From the NCBI RefSeq assembly GCF_963855985.1, contig NC_087110.1, forward strand, positions 5,695,001-5,759,000: DNA of 64,000 nucleotides, in the 5' to 3' direction. The notes below the pieces were generated by a model. That model ran no database searches and was not told the DNA's origin. It worked only from the letters and a program-made list of their open reading frames with translations. Numbering within the stretch: the first letter of the stretch is position 1; the number at the start of each line of letters is the position of its first letter. Origin of the DNA: Ostrinia nubilalis. Lineage: Eukaryota; Arthropoda; Insecta; Lepidoptera; Crambidae. The position numbers and the translations under genes are program-made. This document shows positions 29,801 through 40,805 of this stretch, one piece after another.

Positions 29801-30154
29801 TGCTCGCTGTGAATAAAGAAACTATCCTGTGTTTTTGTAAAAATGTGCAGAGACACTAAAAATAAATTGTAAAATATACCTACAATCTACATATTTTGGC
29901 AGCATTTTAAAAATAGCAGTCTGTTTTAATTACTCTCCAAACAACCGAGCTATGGTTAACCTAGTTTTGGCAAACAGTATTAGTTTCCCGTAAATGGATA
30001 AGTGAGATTTAGTTATTTTGCATTCGGCTATAAAAATCATAAGATTTATATAAAATCGCGCACGGTTTTTTTAAAAAGTTTCACCTTTTCAGTCAGTCCG
30101 TGATAGCAGGTTTAGATCCCGTTGAGGGCAAATGTTATGAAAATAATTCTTGAA

Positions 30155-30290
30155 ACTCACGAAGGCGAGTGAGCTTTACTTGTGTGTGTACGTGTGCATG
30201 CACATAACGATAGTGTAGTCCATCAAAACTTTTAAAAAACGAACAGTAGCGAGCCACCAGACATGTAAAGCTCACTCGCCTTCCTGAATT
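30155..30290. repeat. Small TIR element
   Basis: AAGGCGAGTGAGCTTTAC near the left and GTAAAGCTCACTCGCCTT at the right are perfect inverted repeats around about 100 bases. Confidence 0.65.
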
Positions 30291-30504
30291 GCAACAACTA
30301 AATTCACCTATATAAATCAAGACGGTTAAAGTAGTAGTTATTGAAATTTCTACTTGCGTTGATATTCCATATTCCAGGTTTCTGAATTAGATTGTCAGCT
30401 CATTATCTATTTAAGTATGGACTTCATAGGCAAAGTTATAACTTAATTTAGTAACTCAAACTAAAGATCTCAATTCAAAAACAAGGGGATAGTCTGCCAT
30501 ACTT

Positions 30505-30620
30505 TGGCGGGGTTGCCCCATCTTACTTTAACTTTCACAAACGTCAAAAATCTGTCAAACTCCATACAAAAATTTATACGAGTAGTTACGGTCAAAGTTA
30601 GGTGGTGCAACTCAGCCTTA
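30505..30620 (-). mobile_element. MITE family B, copy 3
   Basis: GCCCCATCTTACTTTAACTT, CAAACTCCATACAAAAA, then GTTAGGTGGTGCAACTCAGC; the ACCGGT centre is lost. Confidence 0.75.
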
Positions 30621-30831
30621 TATATTGTTTACTTTAGCTGTAAAATTGCCATCTTGAATTATCCTCGTTCATTCATTATTCCTTCAAGTTTAAACCTCCA
30701 CTCCCCACATTTCCTTCATATTTGGTTAGAAGTTTAGTTTGCGACTAATTAGTTCCTGGAAACAATTCGAATAACATTTATGAGTTGACAAAAGTACTCC
30801 GTACAAAGTCAGAGTGTAATCAACCAAACTT

Positions 30832-30973
30832 ACGCCCGTATTCACAAACCTTACTATGAGGTCTCACAGTGAACGTGGACGCACAGGGTCACACTTCACA
30901 CACGAACCAATCACAGAGTACGATTCAAAGCTGTGCGTTCGATTTGCTGCTTCACTTAAGCAAGCATCGTTTG
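30832..30973 (-). mobile_element. MITE family A, copy 6
   Basis: CGCCCGTATTCACAAACCTT, GAGGTCTCACAGTGAACGTG, CACACGAACCAATCACAGAG, CACTTAAGCAAGCATCGTTT; the last terminal bases have been replaced. Confidence 0.8.
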
Positions 30974-31193
30974 CGACTAATTGTTTCACAGAATCAATTA
31001 GCCACAAATTGACAAAGTAGAATAGAAACGTCTAGACCCGATATTATCAGCATCTTATCTTGCAGGCCTAACTTAAACTTGTATCAATAAGATGGTCCGA
31101 CAGACCTTACCTTTACTTAGAATTAGTACAGTGGAGATAGAGATAGTAAACTCTCTACATAAACGTGACAATATAAATGAATATTAATGATGA

Positions 31194-31354
31194 AGCACAC
31201 GGAATCGGATCGAAACCGTATCAACTTGAGGCGGTCAATATTCTTTGTATGAAACTTCATACAACGCACACTTATCCGCACCGTAACGTTAACGCCTCGA
31301 AAGGCGAGAGGCGTTGTTGATCCCTTTCCGGGTTGATAAGTGTGCTATAACCTT
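31194..31354 (-). mobile_element. MITE family C, copy 2
   Basis: CACACGGAATCGGATCGAAA, ACCGTATCAACTTGAGGCGG and the end CTTTCCGGGTTGATAAGTGT pair with each other as in 23594. Confidence 0.7.
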
Positions 31355-31554
31355 TATGAAGTTGACACTATTATTGACATAAGTCTTCTGTCACACTTTA
31401 GACAAGTTGGTAATTTTTTGCTTACTGAACTTTAGGGGAGACCGAGGTGAGTTGTAACAAAGCTCATTTTTATGCACTGGAGTGTCGAACGACATTCTTT
31501 TATCATACGTTAATTTATTTTAGTTATTACGAGAAAATTAATCTAAGCAAATAA

Positions 31555-31880
31555 ATCTATCACACAGTTTTGGATTAATTCTAATGGAGTAGGTAGGTTG
31601 ACAATGTAGATCATTCGATACTTAATGTTAATTTTTATCAAGGTTTTCATTTCTTTAAGAAAAGTTCTATAAAAATTTGCGTGAACTCACTGCTCAAGTT
31701 TCTGCGATAAAATTACCCAAGTCTATCACGCAATTCAAATGGATTAGGCACGTTTGACAATATAGCTTATTCGATTCAAAATTTCATTTTAATCAAGTCC
31801 AGTATTTTTTTTTTTTTTTTCATTTTAAGAAACGTATAAGAAATTTCCGTGAGCTCACTGTTCAAGTTTCCGTTACACGC
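31555..31880 (+). repeat. Diverged tandem duplication, period about 175 bases
   Basis: AAAATTTGCGTGAACTCACT with GCTCAAGTTTCTGCG recurs as AGAAATTTCCGTGAGCTCAC with GTTCAAGTTTCCG. The preceding GTAGGTAGGTTGACAATGTA recurs as TAGGCACGTTTGACAATATA. Possibly internal repeats of an unrecognised element that begins GGGGAGACCGAGGTGAGTTG at 31434. Confidence 0.5.
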
Positions 31881-32090
31881 TCACGTTTTGCCTAAAGGCC
31901 TACTTTGGGTTTATTAATTAAGATAATATGCTTGATTACGGGTAAGTAATTGAAATTTCAAAATTAAACTAAAGCAATTTATAGAGGTGGACCGCAGTGC
32001 CATAAGGTTGGTGTTGTAATGGAATCTCTGCTTATAAAGTTTATGTATCTTAACCTATCCGTATGTTTAGTATCTATATTAACCGGCAGA

Positions 32091-32262
32091 CAGTGGTGAC
32101 TGAGTTTGTTGCGGCGCTTCTTCTCAGCACTTGCCAAATGTTGGTCTCGAAGCGCTGGTAGGGTAAAAAGATTATGAGACATGTAGAGGCTCCTTAAGAG
32201 CAAAATGACGATTTGTAAGAACTATTTATTAGTCTAAACAAATAAAGAAATTTTGACTTTTT
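32091..32262 (+). mobile_element. Young LINE 3' tail, twin of 7102-7279
   Basis: CAGTGGTGACTGAGTTTGTT to AAATAAAGAAAT is the same as the copy at 7102 by direct reading; tail TTTTGACTTTTTTTTTTGAC differs. Very low divergence relative to every other repeat here. Confidence 0.75.
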
Positions 32263-32516
32263 TTTTTGACTATGGAAAGATTGACTTAAGGAGTTTGTTT
32301 CAAGTCTTTTTAATACACTATTATAGGTTTAATGCTAAACTTAGTCAGTGCCTGGGATATGGGAGCGGCACGGGAGGGGTGACATTGACATATTATGACG
32401 TGACAGAGCATACAAATCTGAAGCATATTATTATCTGAAGTCTCTCTGACGTTTGACGTGCCGCTCTCATACCTGCCCACAGACTGAGTTAAGCGCTAGA
32501 GATATACAGGGTGTTA

Positions 32517-32770
32517 GGTAAATGGGTATATGAGCCGACACTAGCCCATGTTAACATGGGCATATAAATGGTACGGTGAAGTCAGAAATTTGATATCATC
32601 ATTTAATTTTTTTAAATTTTCATACAAAATAAATTTTATAAAATCCGATTTGTATGAAAATTAAAATAATTAAAATGAAGACATCAATTTTCTGACTTCA
32701 CCATACCATTTATATGCCCATGTTAACATGGGTTAGTGTCGGCTCATATACCCATTTACCTAACACCCTG
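32517..32770. mobile_element. mariner-like palindromic MITE
   Basis: TA CAGGGTGTTAGGTAAATGGG at left and CCCATTTACCTAACACCCTG TA at right. The arms (about 110 bases) continue through GTTAACATGGGCATATAAAT, leaving a short A/T-rich loop. TA duplication and CAGG ends fit Tc1/mariner. Confidence 0.85.
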
Positions 32771-33222
32771 TATTCATAACTCAATTTAGTTCATATTATT
32801 AGTACTTTTCTTATTTTATATCATCCATTCAGCTTTAGTACTTATTTCTGTTTTCTATCAGACCCAGAATAAAAACTATTTTCGAATGAACTAAGTAAAC
32901 TTTGTAAGAGATCACAAAAAAGAAAAAGACAATAGAACAAAACACAATTTATAGCATTGCGTTCTAATTCCTTCATAAAATAAACAAGAAAACAAACGGT
33001 AGTTAATTAAAGAACGTACACCTTACAAGGGGAGAGCGGGGTAACGTGAAAAATAGACCAGTAAAGTTGCATCGATTTCAGTTTTTACACGTAGCTACAG
33101 TAGTAAATAGGTATTTATGTTATCTATTCCATTGAAACATGTAAACTGTACTTATTAAGGAAAAGTTGAATTTATTACAATTAAATGTTACTTTTTTTAG
33201 TCTTCATCGAATTTCCATCTAA

Positions 33223-33367
33223 TCTATAATATAAAAATTAATCGGAAATACGTTGGTAAGCGCATAAGCGAAAATTGTTCGTTGAAGTCCAATGATGGTT
33301 TTTACGGCGAGAAAAAATCTAATAATTTCCGGGAAAACCTCGGGCGAAGCCGCGGGCGGAAAGCTAG
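33223..33367 (+). mobile_element. Short Lep1-type Helitron-like element
   Basis: A|TCTATAATATAAAAATTAAT to GGCGAAGCCGCGGGCGGAAA then GCTAG|T. The middle is a divergent subfamily (AAAATTGTTCGTTGAAGTCC). Confidence 0.75.
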
Positions 33368-33576
33368 TAAATTGTAAGTTTTGTTTTATGTACATAATAT
33401 CTGTTTACCAAGACCAAAGTATTAAAGTCCTAAGACTTTTAGTTCTTATTTGTTGACATGATTGTAGTAAAAAGGATATAGGATTTACCCGAGTTTTTAT
33501 TGAAGTGGTCCCTTGTTATTGATAAGACCACCTGAATCGTAACGAATCTCACTCTAGGATTCACAGTTTTGTGTAA

Positions 33577-33795
33577 AGCCCGGTCTGTGAGCACATCGAA
33601 TTTTATCCAATAACCCCAAGCTACTCATCCTTATCGCTCGCGCGTAATTATATTGCTGTCGCGACTGTGCAACGGGCGCCCGCAGTGAGTGTGCGAGCGT
33701 AACAGCAACATAATTACGCGCGAGCGATAAGGATGGGTAGCTTGGGGTCATTGGACAAAATTCTACGTGCTCGCAAACCAGACTATAGTACACAA
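33577..33795. mobile_element. Palindromic MITE, complete copy (same family as 5048-6313)
   Basis: Left arm CCCCAAGCTACTCATCCTTA with CGCTCGCGCGTAATTA; right arm TAATTACGCGCGAGCGATAA and GGGTAGCTTGGGGTCATTGG; core GCGACTGTGCAACGGGCGCC. Provides the empty site for the fold-back at 5143. Confidence 0.75.
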
Positions 33796-34164
33796 TAAAG
33801 ACTATCTTATAATGTATGGGAAGTTATTACCCCTACCTCCTCTTCTGAGCGTAGCTCATAAATCTTCTACGAACGAGGCAAAGCATGCTACCCACCGTGA
33901 CCGCATTCGCACCAGGGTTCTGTGAGCACGCGTAGGGTTAAACCGATTTTCGACTTTAACCCCCAACAATAAGAGCCACGAAGACGCCAACGACACAGTT
34001 CCTGATACCGCAAACGCTACCGTTTAACCTGTAAATGCTCGTGGGTACAATAAACCAAATAAAATTTTGAATGGTATTTTTGTTAATGATTTCTCTAAAA
34101 GATGTCGCTGTCATGCCCCAAAAAGGCTAAGGTAAATCATTGATAGGAAAAAATCTTTCGTTCC

Positions 34165-34272
34165 TCAGTCAAATGACGTCCACTGCTGGACAAAGGCCTG
34201 CCCCAAGGATTTCCATATTTCCATAGCGACCGGTCCTGTGCTGCCCACATCCAGGTGCTTTCTCCATCCAGG
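34165..34272 (-). mobile_element. RTE-like LINE 3' fragment
   Basis: AAATGACGTCCACTGCTGGA, CAAAGGCCTGCCCCAAGGAT, GCGACCGGTCCTGTGCTGCC; small internal duplication TTTCCATA. Confidence 0.7.
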
Positions 34273-34869
34273 AAAATGCTAGAATTTGCAGCGTTACTAT
34301 TATTGAGTCGTGTATCTGCTATGTTTACCTAAATTCACATTCACAATAAAGTTCATTTATCATTAAAAATTGATTCTCAGCAAAAATTTTCAAATGAAAA
34401 TAGAAACTGACATTCACATCTTACTTATGTAGTTGTATTACGAGTTATTTTACGAGAAAAATGTATAGTCTTGTACTTACAATGTATAGTTAACTTAATA
34501 AAATTGTTGCCATGTAATAAAAATGTGTTAAAAAGAAACACGACAGCAGCATTTTCGCTCTGGGGAGTGCCTTAAATGAAAGCTTTAATTAAAGGTAAAC
34601 CCAATGATGTGCAAAAACTGTGCTTTTGCTGTTATTATAATTTTAATGAGATGCTTCGCTAAAATGTAATTATTTGGTAAAAATTAACAACGCGTATTCG
34701 TTCTGTTTATTTTATGGCTTTCATTAAAAACACTGACAAGGTTATTAAAAATACAAAATGGTTTGTTTATTAATGTTATTCTTTGTTAGTGAATAATATT
34801 TATTATTCAAATTCTACTTGCATTATGCCCATAGCTCTGCTTTGTGGATTTATCATTTTGTTATATCTA

Positions 34870-35055
<186 letters not shown>

Positions 35056-35125
35056 TTACCAGAGGCAAGGATTTGGCCTACACTCCCACGTTGGCCAGAC
35101 TGGTTGGGGATACTATATTGATAAT
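35056..35125 (+). repeat. Interspersed repeat fragment (CCAGAGG ... GGCCAGAC)
   Basis: ATTTACCAGAGGCAAGGATT, TGGCCTACACTCCCACGTTG, GCCAGACTGGTTGGGGATAC. The order recurs at 58690-58800 (TTTACCAGAGG, TTTGACCTACACTCCTCACG, GTGGCCAGACG). Class unknown. Confidence 0.45.
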
Positions 35126-35399
35126 TAGATTTTATTGCTTTACAATAATTATGTATTGTAACGAAAATGCACAATAATTTATTGAAATTTATCCAAACGC
35201 AATATTTCACAGACATTTAAACCAACTCCCAAAACATAACAGCCAGTTATTAGTAAGTGGTAGCAAAACCTTTGGCATTAGAACATTCATATTTTGCATG
35301 CATTTGTCTATGCTAAACGATGTAATTTACATTGTCAAAACGGTGCATAAATAATGATCGGCCACAACGCCGCAAAGCCTTGGAATGCCAACTCTGAGT

Positions 35400-35735
35400 C
35401 ACAGCCCGGATAGAACAGACTTTCCGTATAATTATCTACTCTTCACCAGCTCGCACTAAGCGTTTCGCTCTTATAATACGAACAGCTAGATACTGGAATT
35501 CACTGCCTGCTGCTGTCTTTCTCAAACGTTACAATAGGGACTGACATGTACCATCCTATAGGCCTAAGATGCGCGCCGTGATAACTTTTATCGACGTTAA
35601 AATGTATGGGCAAAATCGATAAAATAGCGTGATAGCCAGTTAACACGTCGCGCATCCTAGGCCTATAGACTGCATGATTATTAACATCAGGTGAGATAGC
35701 ATTCAAATACCTGCTTTGTACTGCATAAATAGTAA
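35400..35735 (+). mobile_element. LINE ORF2 end and 3'UTR, interrupted by a MITE
   Basis: RTARYWNSLPAAVFL (35479-35523) is the conserved end of a LINE ORF2. The following CATGTACCATCCTA continues after the insertion as GACTGCATGATTATTAACAT and CAGGTG, as in 60545. Further decay prevents translation. Confidence 0.75.
35559..35665. mobile_element. 107-bp TIR MITE inserted in a LINE
   Basis: TAGGCCTAAGATGCGCG and CGCGCATCCTAGGCCTA are inverted ends, flanked by TA at 35557-35558 and 35666-35667. Removing it restores the LINE string CCATCCTAGACTGCA seen at 60677. Exact empty-site evidence. Confidence 0.8.
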
Positions 35736-36563
35736 TGACAATATTAACTTGCGACCCTTAAAGGTTCACCTTACGTAAATAGTCTGTTTATAACCGTTAT
35801 TATTGACAGAAAAAACTTATTAAGGTTTAATTTTCCCAATACAAAATAATTGGATCATAGTTAAGTTTAACAAATTCAGGAGTACCAAGACAAAACCAAG
35901 GTAAGTCGCTATTATTTGTTATAATTTACCTCTTACACACCTTAGAGTGAACTCTGATTTTTTGTCTTGACTGTTCTGGCTGTTCTATTCACACTGTGCT
36001 CCTAGTGCAGTAATTAGTACCCATTTACAACGAATTTGCGACGAGGTTCACATTAATTCTGCAGTTGAAACATGGCTTTTCATAATTCAGTACATAATTT
36101 AAACGCGTTTAGATAATAACGAATGATTTCACATTTCGGGATAAGTCATAAGGTAAGTATATTTCATTTTAATTACTGGGAGATTAATAAAATATTTTTA
36201 AGCATTCTTGTTCATTAGAAAATAATTAGTAAATGTGAGATAGGGAAACAAAGAACTCCTTAAGGAAATAATTTTCTTGTAGTTTTAATAAAAGTGTAAT
36301 ATCCTTAGTACAGTCAACAGGACATTCGACTAACATACTTTAGCAAAAAAATTAAATATAAAAATATATAAAAACCAATTACTAAAAAAGGTCACTAAAA
36401 AAATTCCGCTGCATAAAACGCTACAATGTCGAACTTGGCGTACCCAAAGGCAATAATTAAGAAACCGGTTCGAAGTTACCCTTCAGCGTTGCAAGGGTTA
36501 GTTACAAAAGCGAATCAATTAGACACATAAATGTTTGCAGTGTCGAGAAAGACAGAGGGCTTA
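35736..36563. other. No recognised feature
   Basis: A/T-rich. A CCCTTCAGCGTTGCAAGGGT motif at 36479 recurs at 36894 (see findings). Confidence 0.35.
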
Positions 36564-36725
36564 GTATGAGTTTACATCAAACGTCCTCATTAGTGAACGC
36601 GTTAAAAAAAAAGGAAAATTTTAGTTCTTGAATGTTTCCGCTAGGGGCGCTTTAAAATCCGTCATACATCTAATACCATTTTTTACGCGGTCACTAGTGA
36701 CGACGTTTGATGTAAACTCACACTA
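36564..36725. mobile_element. Palindromic MITE family D, diverged copy
   Basis: TGAGTTTACATCAAACGTCC to GACGTTTGATGTAAACTCAC, with CCGCTAGGGGCGCTTTAAAA in the centre. Confidence 0.65.
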
Positions 36726-37159
36726 CGCCCCCAGTGTTCTTACGCGAATGCATATGGTATGGTTGGACATGGTAGGGTTATTTTAAAGACTTCTTAAAGT
36801 GAAAAGAATATTGCATGCTTTGGAAGGCTCATTAAACTATCAGTCCAATCAAAGCCAGTTAGGGTTGTGTTGCCAGAGGCGGTACAAAACTACCCTTCAG
36901 CATTGCAAGGGTTAGTTATTTAGACTTAGACAGTGAGTCAGACGCAGATTGTGGGTGGTTACAACGGTTTGATAGCGCCGCAAAGAGCCCCATAAAGCAT
37001 ATTGATGGTGTGTTATTTCTAAGTTCTCGCAATACCACTGTTGGTATTTAGGAAAGACTTCAGCAAAAGATAGTACTATTAAAGAGAGGTTTTCCTTAAG
37101 TAGGGTCTTTATAAGATAGTGGTCTGGTCAGGGGATTCTTGCATGGCTCAAACATGGAG
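36726..37159. other. No recognised feature
   Basis: Unassigned; includes the second CCCTTCAGCATTGCAAGGGT copy. Confidence 0.35.
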
Positions 37160-37336
37160 TGCAGGTGCGGTTTTCTTCCCCAGTCGATGAAGCACGTGAT
37201 GTCGTGCAATGAGTGCCCGAGCAACTGCACGCAGGAGGATTTAATGAATGCTGCTGACAACGCTACTCTTGTAGGGGAGTTTTGGGCTGACACTGTGTAG
37301 GTTTGTTGTCGACACGATAAGAAGAAGAAGAAGAAG
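37160..37336 (+). mobile_element. LINE ORF2 C-terminus with zinc motif and AAG tail
   Basis: An open frame to TAG 37298: CRCGFLPQSMKHVMSCNECP, then EDLMNAADNATL and FWADTV. The CxCGxxxQxxxHxxxxC pattern is the terminal zinc finger of several LINE ORF2 proteins. A GATAAGAAGAAGAAGAAGAA tail follows. Short 5'-truncated insertion, frame still intact. Confidence 0.6.
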
Positions 37337-37422
37337 ATAAGATAGTTTGTTTTAAAAGACTTTCAATTCATAACACACTCATAGTTTAAAACAGCTTTAT
37401 TAGTATTTGGTCTAGTAAAGAT

Positions 37423-37830
37423 ATGAGCTTCATAAAGCAAGTTCCCAATAGAGACAAAATAATCAGAGTTGTGAACGCAGTTGCTACTGGCTCAAGATTT
37501 CAACGAACGACGATAAAAGCAATCGAGTGGCAAATTCGGGCTCTTAGAATTTATACATACCCTAATATTATCTTAAACGAAGAATATAATAAAAACCTAA
37601 CAGTTACTTACGAGAGTTTCGGGAAGCGCTTGGGTGTGAACAGCGGTCGTTGTGGAAAATCTTGGAAGACGTCTTTGTCAAGGAAAGGAAGTCTTAAAAA
37701 TAACTATACTACCCTGCTTGCTACACATTCTAACAATAGTACTTGTATCTTTTATTACAACATTATATCCAACAAAGAAACTTTACAAAAGTCCGATATT
37801 AGAATGGCACTCATGACCAAACAATTTTGA
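37423..37830 (+). CDS. Unrecognised 135-codon open frame, doubtful
   Basis: ATG 37423 opens MSFIKQVPNRDKIIRVVNAV; basic and Asn/Thr-rich, no domain, no signal peptide. It is the longest frame here not explained by a transposon, but A/T-rich DNA of this size yields frames of this length occasionally and there is no splice or promoter support. Confidence 0.2.
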   Translation: MSFIKQVPNRDKIIRVVNAVATGSRFQRTTIKAIEWQIRALRIYTYPNIILNEEYNKNLTVTYESFGKRLGVNSGRCGKSWKTSLSRKGSLKNNYTTLLATHSNNSTCIFYYNIISNKETLQKSDIRMALMTKQF

Positions 37831-38207
37831 AAACCACTTTCCCACGAAATGGATGGAGCGATAAAACTAAAACGGCAACGCCGATATGAATGTGAAAACA
37901 ACGGGAATTTTTACTTTTTTTGCCCGATCTATTTTTGATAGTCTGGCAAATATTCCGGTATCTACCCGTTTGTACAAAATGGCGCAATTTTTCAGGTTTT
38001 TTTTTTGGAAACCGAAAGGTAGCTGAAATCATTTGGCACTGCACTCTTCCATAATTGTATTTTCTTGTGCTTCTTTTGTGTTATGTAGTTCTCTGATTCT
38101 ATTAGTATGATGTCTCATAATAATTAATGTTTCTTTTCTTACACTGATATTAGTCCGCGTCTATGATTTTGCAATTTTGTAGTTATAGGAGACGATTAAT
38201 TCACTGA

Positions 38208-38262
38208 AGCAGATATTATTCAGTGTTCTGTATTACAGATATTATTCAGTGTTCTGTACTAT
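38208..38262 (+). repeat. 27-base tandem duplication
   Basis: CAGATATTATTCAGTGTTCT followed by GTATTA or GTACTA, two adjacent units. Confidence 0.8.
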
Positions 38263-38821
38263 TTAGACTGGCGATAAAAGCTTGAAACTAGTAGTTATGC
38301 GCTCAATTTCTATAAGACTAGCAGTTGTTAATTGTTTAGTTTTACTAACGATTTAAACTTTACTCTATCTCTGGTGGGACCTATCATAATCATCATCATA
38401 ATTTTGAAAAGAGGCACCTAGAAGCGAACCCAATACCTTCCTCTTCTAAATATAATGCACTACTACTACCACTAGACCGAATAAGATTAGATTCTTTTAA
38501 AACACATACTTGTTTTATAAACTTTCTTCCTGACTGAAAAAATAAGGAAAAAATGGCGGCTTTATTTAGATGTGGGAGCAACCCACTCTAAGTGGAGTTT
38601 TGCTTCATTTTGCGATGGCCGTTTTGTTAGTACAGCAAACAGTCCGATATTTTGATGGATAGTCCTAATGTTTGTTTTCTTATAACAAAAAAGATGTGGA
38701 TTCTGTGTGCGTGTCCCGTAGTGCTTGTTTTTGTATGAAAATAACTCTGGGTACATTTTGTTCCATATTTGGGCCTCGAAACAGACACGTACCGTAACTA
38801 TTCTGATGGCAAAAAAACATT
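38263..38821. other. No recognised feature
   Basis: Unassigned A/T-rich DNA. Confidence 0.4.
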
Positions 38822-38965
38822 GACGGCCGTCTGGTCTAGAATATTACGTATTGGATACCTAATCCTATCTACTATGCCAGAGGTCACGGGTTCGATCCCC
38901 GCGCAATGCAAACATTTATTGGATGTTTTTACAAAAATGTAATGTATTTACAAAAAAGTATTGAA
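38822..38965 (+). mobile_element. tRNA-derived SINE, copy 2
   Basis: CCGTCTGGTCTAGAA (A-box remnant), GTCACGGGTTCGATCCCCGC (B box), then GCAAACATTTATTGG and ACAAAAAAGTATTGAAGTAT as in 23923. Confidence 0.7.
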
Positions 38966-39294
38966 GTATTTAATTGTGCCTGCCACATTCTTAAATACCT
39001 TAGGTTACTGTGGTTCCTTTGTATTTTTTCAGAAATATTGATTTTATTCACGAAATATTTCCTGCTCTCTTATGGAACCCTAAGAAATCTTCGTGGGCAA
39101 TAAGACGACAGTAAGTACCCACCTTTATGATCCAATACGATGAAACGTATCCAATCTTTGAATCATTCGAATTCCAAATCTCACATAAAATTATTAAAAC
39201 GCTATTTTTAAATTTCATTTCATGCATTCTTTTGAAAAATTTCGTTTAAATAATTCGGATAGCAGAATATTGGTCTCCAACGTTTCAACCGAAT

Positions 39295-39385
39295 TCCCTT
39301 AGGCCACAGATATGTCCCATCCTAAAGAGCATCTCACTTAACACCAGGATTGCGGTCAAATACCTGCCTTAAAAAAAATTGGACG
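39295..39385 (+). mobile_element. LINE 3' end
   Basis: GTCCCATCCTAAAGAGCATC, TCACTTAACACCAGGATTGC, GGTCAAATACCTGCC; same family as 60545. Confidence 0.6.
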
Positions 39386-39654
39386 TTCTGTCTGTATTTT
39401 AATTCAATATTCAATTCCAACGCTTCACAAATACGTCCTCTGGTCCTAGCGTGAGTGTGTGAGACACACTAGTGTGAAGTGTTATCCCTCTCGGCATTCT
39501 ATCAATATGGACCTTCCGAGGTTTAGTAGTTCATGAGTACCTATCCCCAAGTTATTTACTTGACTTGAGATTGCTACTGAAACGTACTTGTACTGAAAAG
39601 ATATGTGAGAACGGTTTGAAAATTCGGTACGGACGACAGCATATCAACCTAAAT

Positions 39655-39785
39655 ACAATGGTATATTTTTTTATCCACAACGAGGAAGCTCTTGGCCTGT
39701 ATCTCACCTGATGGTAAGTGATGATCAGGCCGAATGTGGAAGCGAGCTTCACCCGGAATCCTCGACCATGGAGGAACTGGCTATC
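39655..39785 (-). repeat. Interspersed repeat family H, copy 2
   Basis: CGAGGAAGCTCTTGGCCTGT, ATCTCACCTGATGGTAAGTG, GCGAGCTTCACCCGGAATCC, TCGACCATGGAGGAACTGGC. Retroposon 3' part on the minus strand. Confidence 0.6.
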
Positions 39786-40104
39786 TTACCGCTTAACTGC
39801 TGGAACACAACAGTGCTGTTAACATTGTTGTTATGGCGACAGACTTAGCCCACCACTACCTACTATCTTATCTGGTTGTAATACAGGCAATTTTGCAACA
39901 AAAATCCATAGTCTGATGTAATGGTAGAATGGTGTTATAAAAAGCTTTCTAGTTAGGTTCTCCCGGTTGATTAATAAGATACTTAGTTCCAGAACTAGGC
40001 CGACGTTAAGGCATTTATTTTTTGCAGTCAGGCTTATAAACGGATATTTTACATAGATAAATGTAGTGAATAGCTTAGGTAATAGAAAAACAAACTTACT
40101 ACAC

Positions 40105-40313
40105 TAAGGCTGGGTTACACCATCTTCTTCTTCTTCTTCTTATTAATGGCGATGAACTTGTGTTTTTCGCCACAGGGCACACTGTTCCGCCAATGTCAGT
40201 TGCACCATCTTACTTTAACTTTGACAAACGTCAAGACTCTGTCAAACTCCATACAAAAAACACCGGTTATCGTCATAATTACAGTCAAAGTTAGGTGGTG
40301 CAACTGAGCCTAA
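40105..40313 (+). mobile_element. MITE family B, copy 4, interrupted
   Basis: TAAGGCTGGGTTACACCATC to GTTAGGTGGTGCAACTGAGC CTAA. TAA at both ends. A short LINE insertion splits the left arm. Confidence 0.8.
40127..40202 (-). mobile_element. Very short LINE insertion with 9-bp target duplication
   Basis: CACCATCTT at 40118-40126 and 40203-40211 flanks an insert that, on the minus strand, runs GGAACAGTGTGCCCTGTGGC to AATAAGAAGAAGAAG. The AAG tail matches 37336 and 59530. A clean target-primed insertion of only 76 bases. Confidence 0.75.
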
Positions 40314-40464
40314 GTATATTAACGATCATTCTATGTTCTAGAAAGGCTTACAGTACAGTAGAGGTATAAATGTCATCTAAAATGATGATGATGAAATACA
40401 ATAATAAAATTAACAATCTACATAGATCGCCAATAAATAGCCAATAATTATTTTGATATACATA

Positions 40465-40520
40465 AATCATTTACCATCAGGTGATCCGTCGGCTGGTTTG
40501 CCTCCTGTCCCATAAATAAA
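40465..40520 (+). mobile_element. LINE/SINE 3' tail fragment
   Basis: CATTTACCATCAGGTGATCC, GTTTGCCTCCTGTCCCATAA; see 11812. Confidence 0.55.
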
Positions 40521-40805
40521 ATTACAAATGATATAAATTATACATAAATTAGTACATAATGTACTATAGAATATTAGCCCTTTTCGTCTTTACAAGAAAT
40601 ATACCTGAAAAACTATTCTTGTGAACATAACTAGATCAATCAAAACAGCCTGTCTTTATATTTTTGTGGGATCAGCACACCAATGAATATTTACTTAGAC
40701 GATACAAAATAATATTCTCCTTATTCATACCCATTAATAATATGAATGTTTGTGTGTACAGATTATATCGCTGGGGTGATCTTCTCAAGTTTGAAGCAGG
40801 AGACT

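Noticed and set aside
31434..33075. DNA transposon bounded by GGGGAGACCGAGGTGAGTTG and GGGGAGAGCGGGGTAACGTG
   Set aside because: The two strings look alike but are in the same orientation, so they are not terminal inverted repeats of one element; at most they are left ends of two separate insertions with no right ends found.
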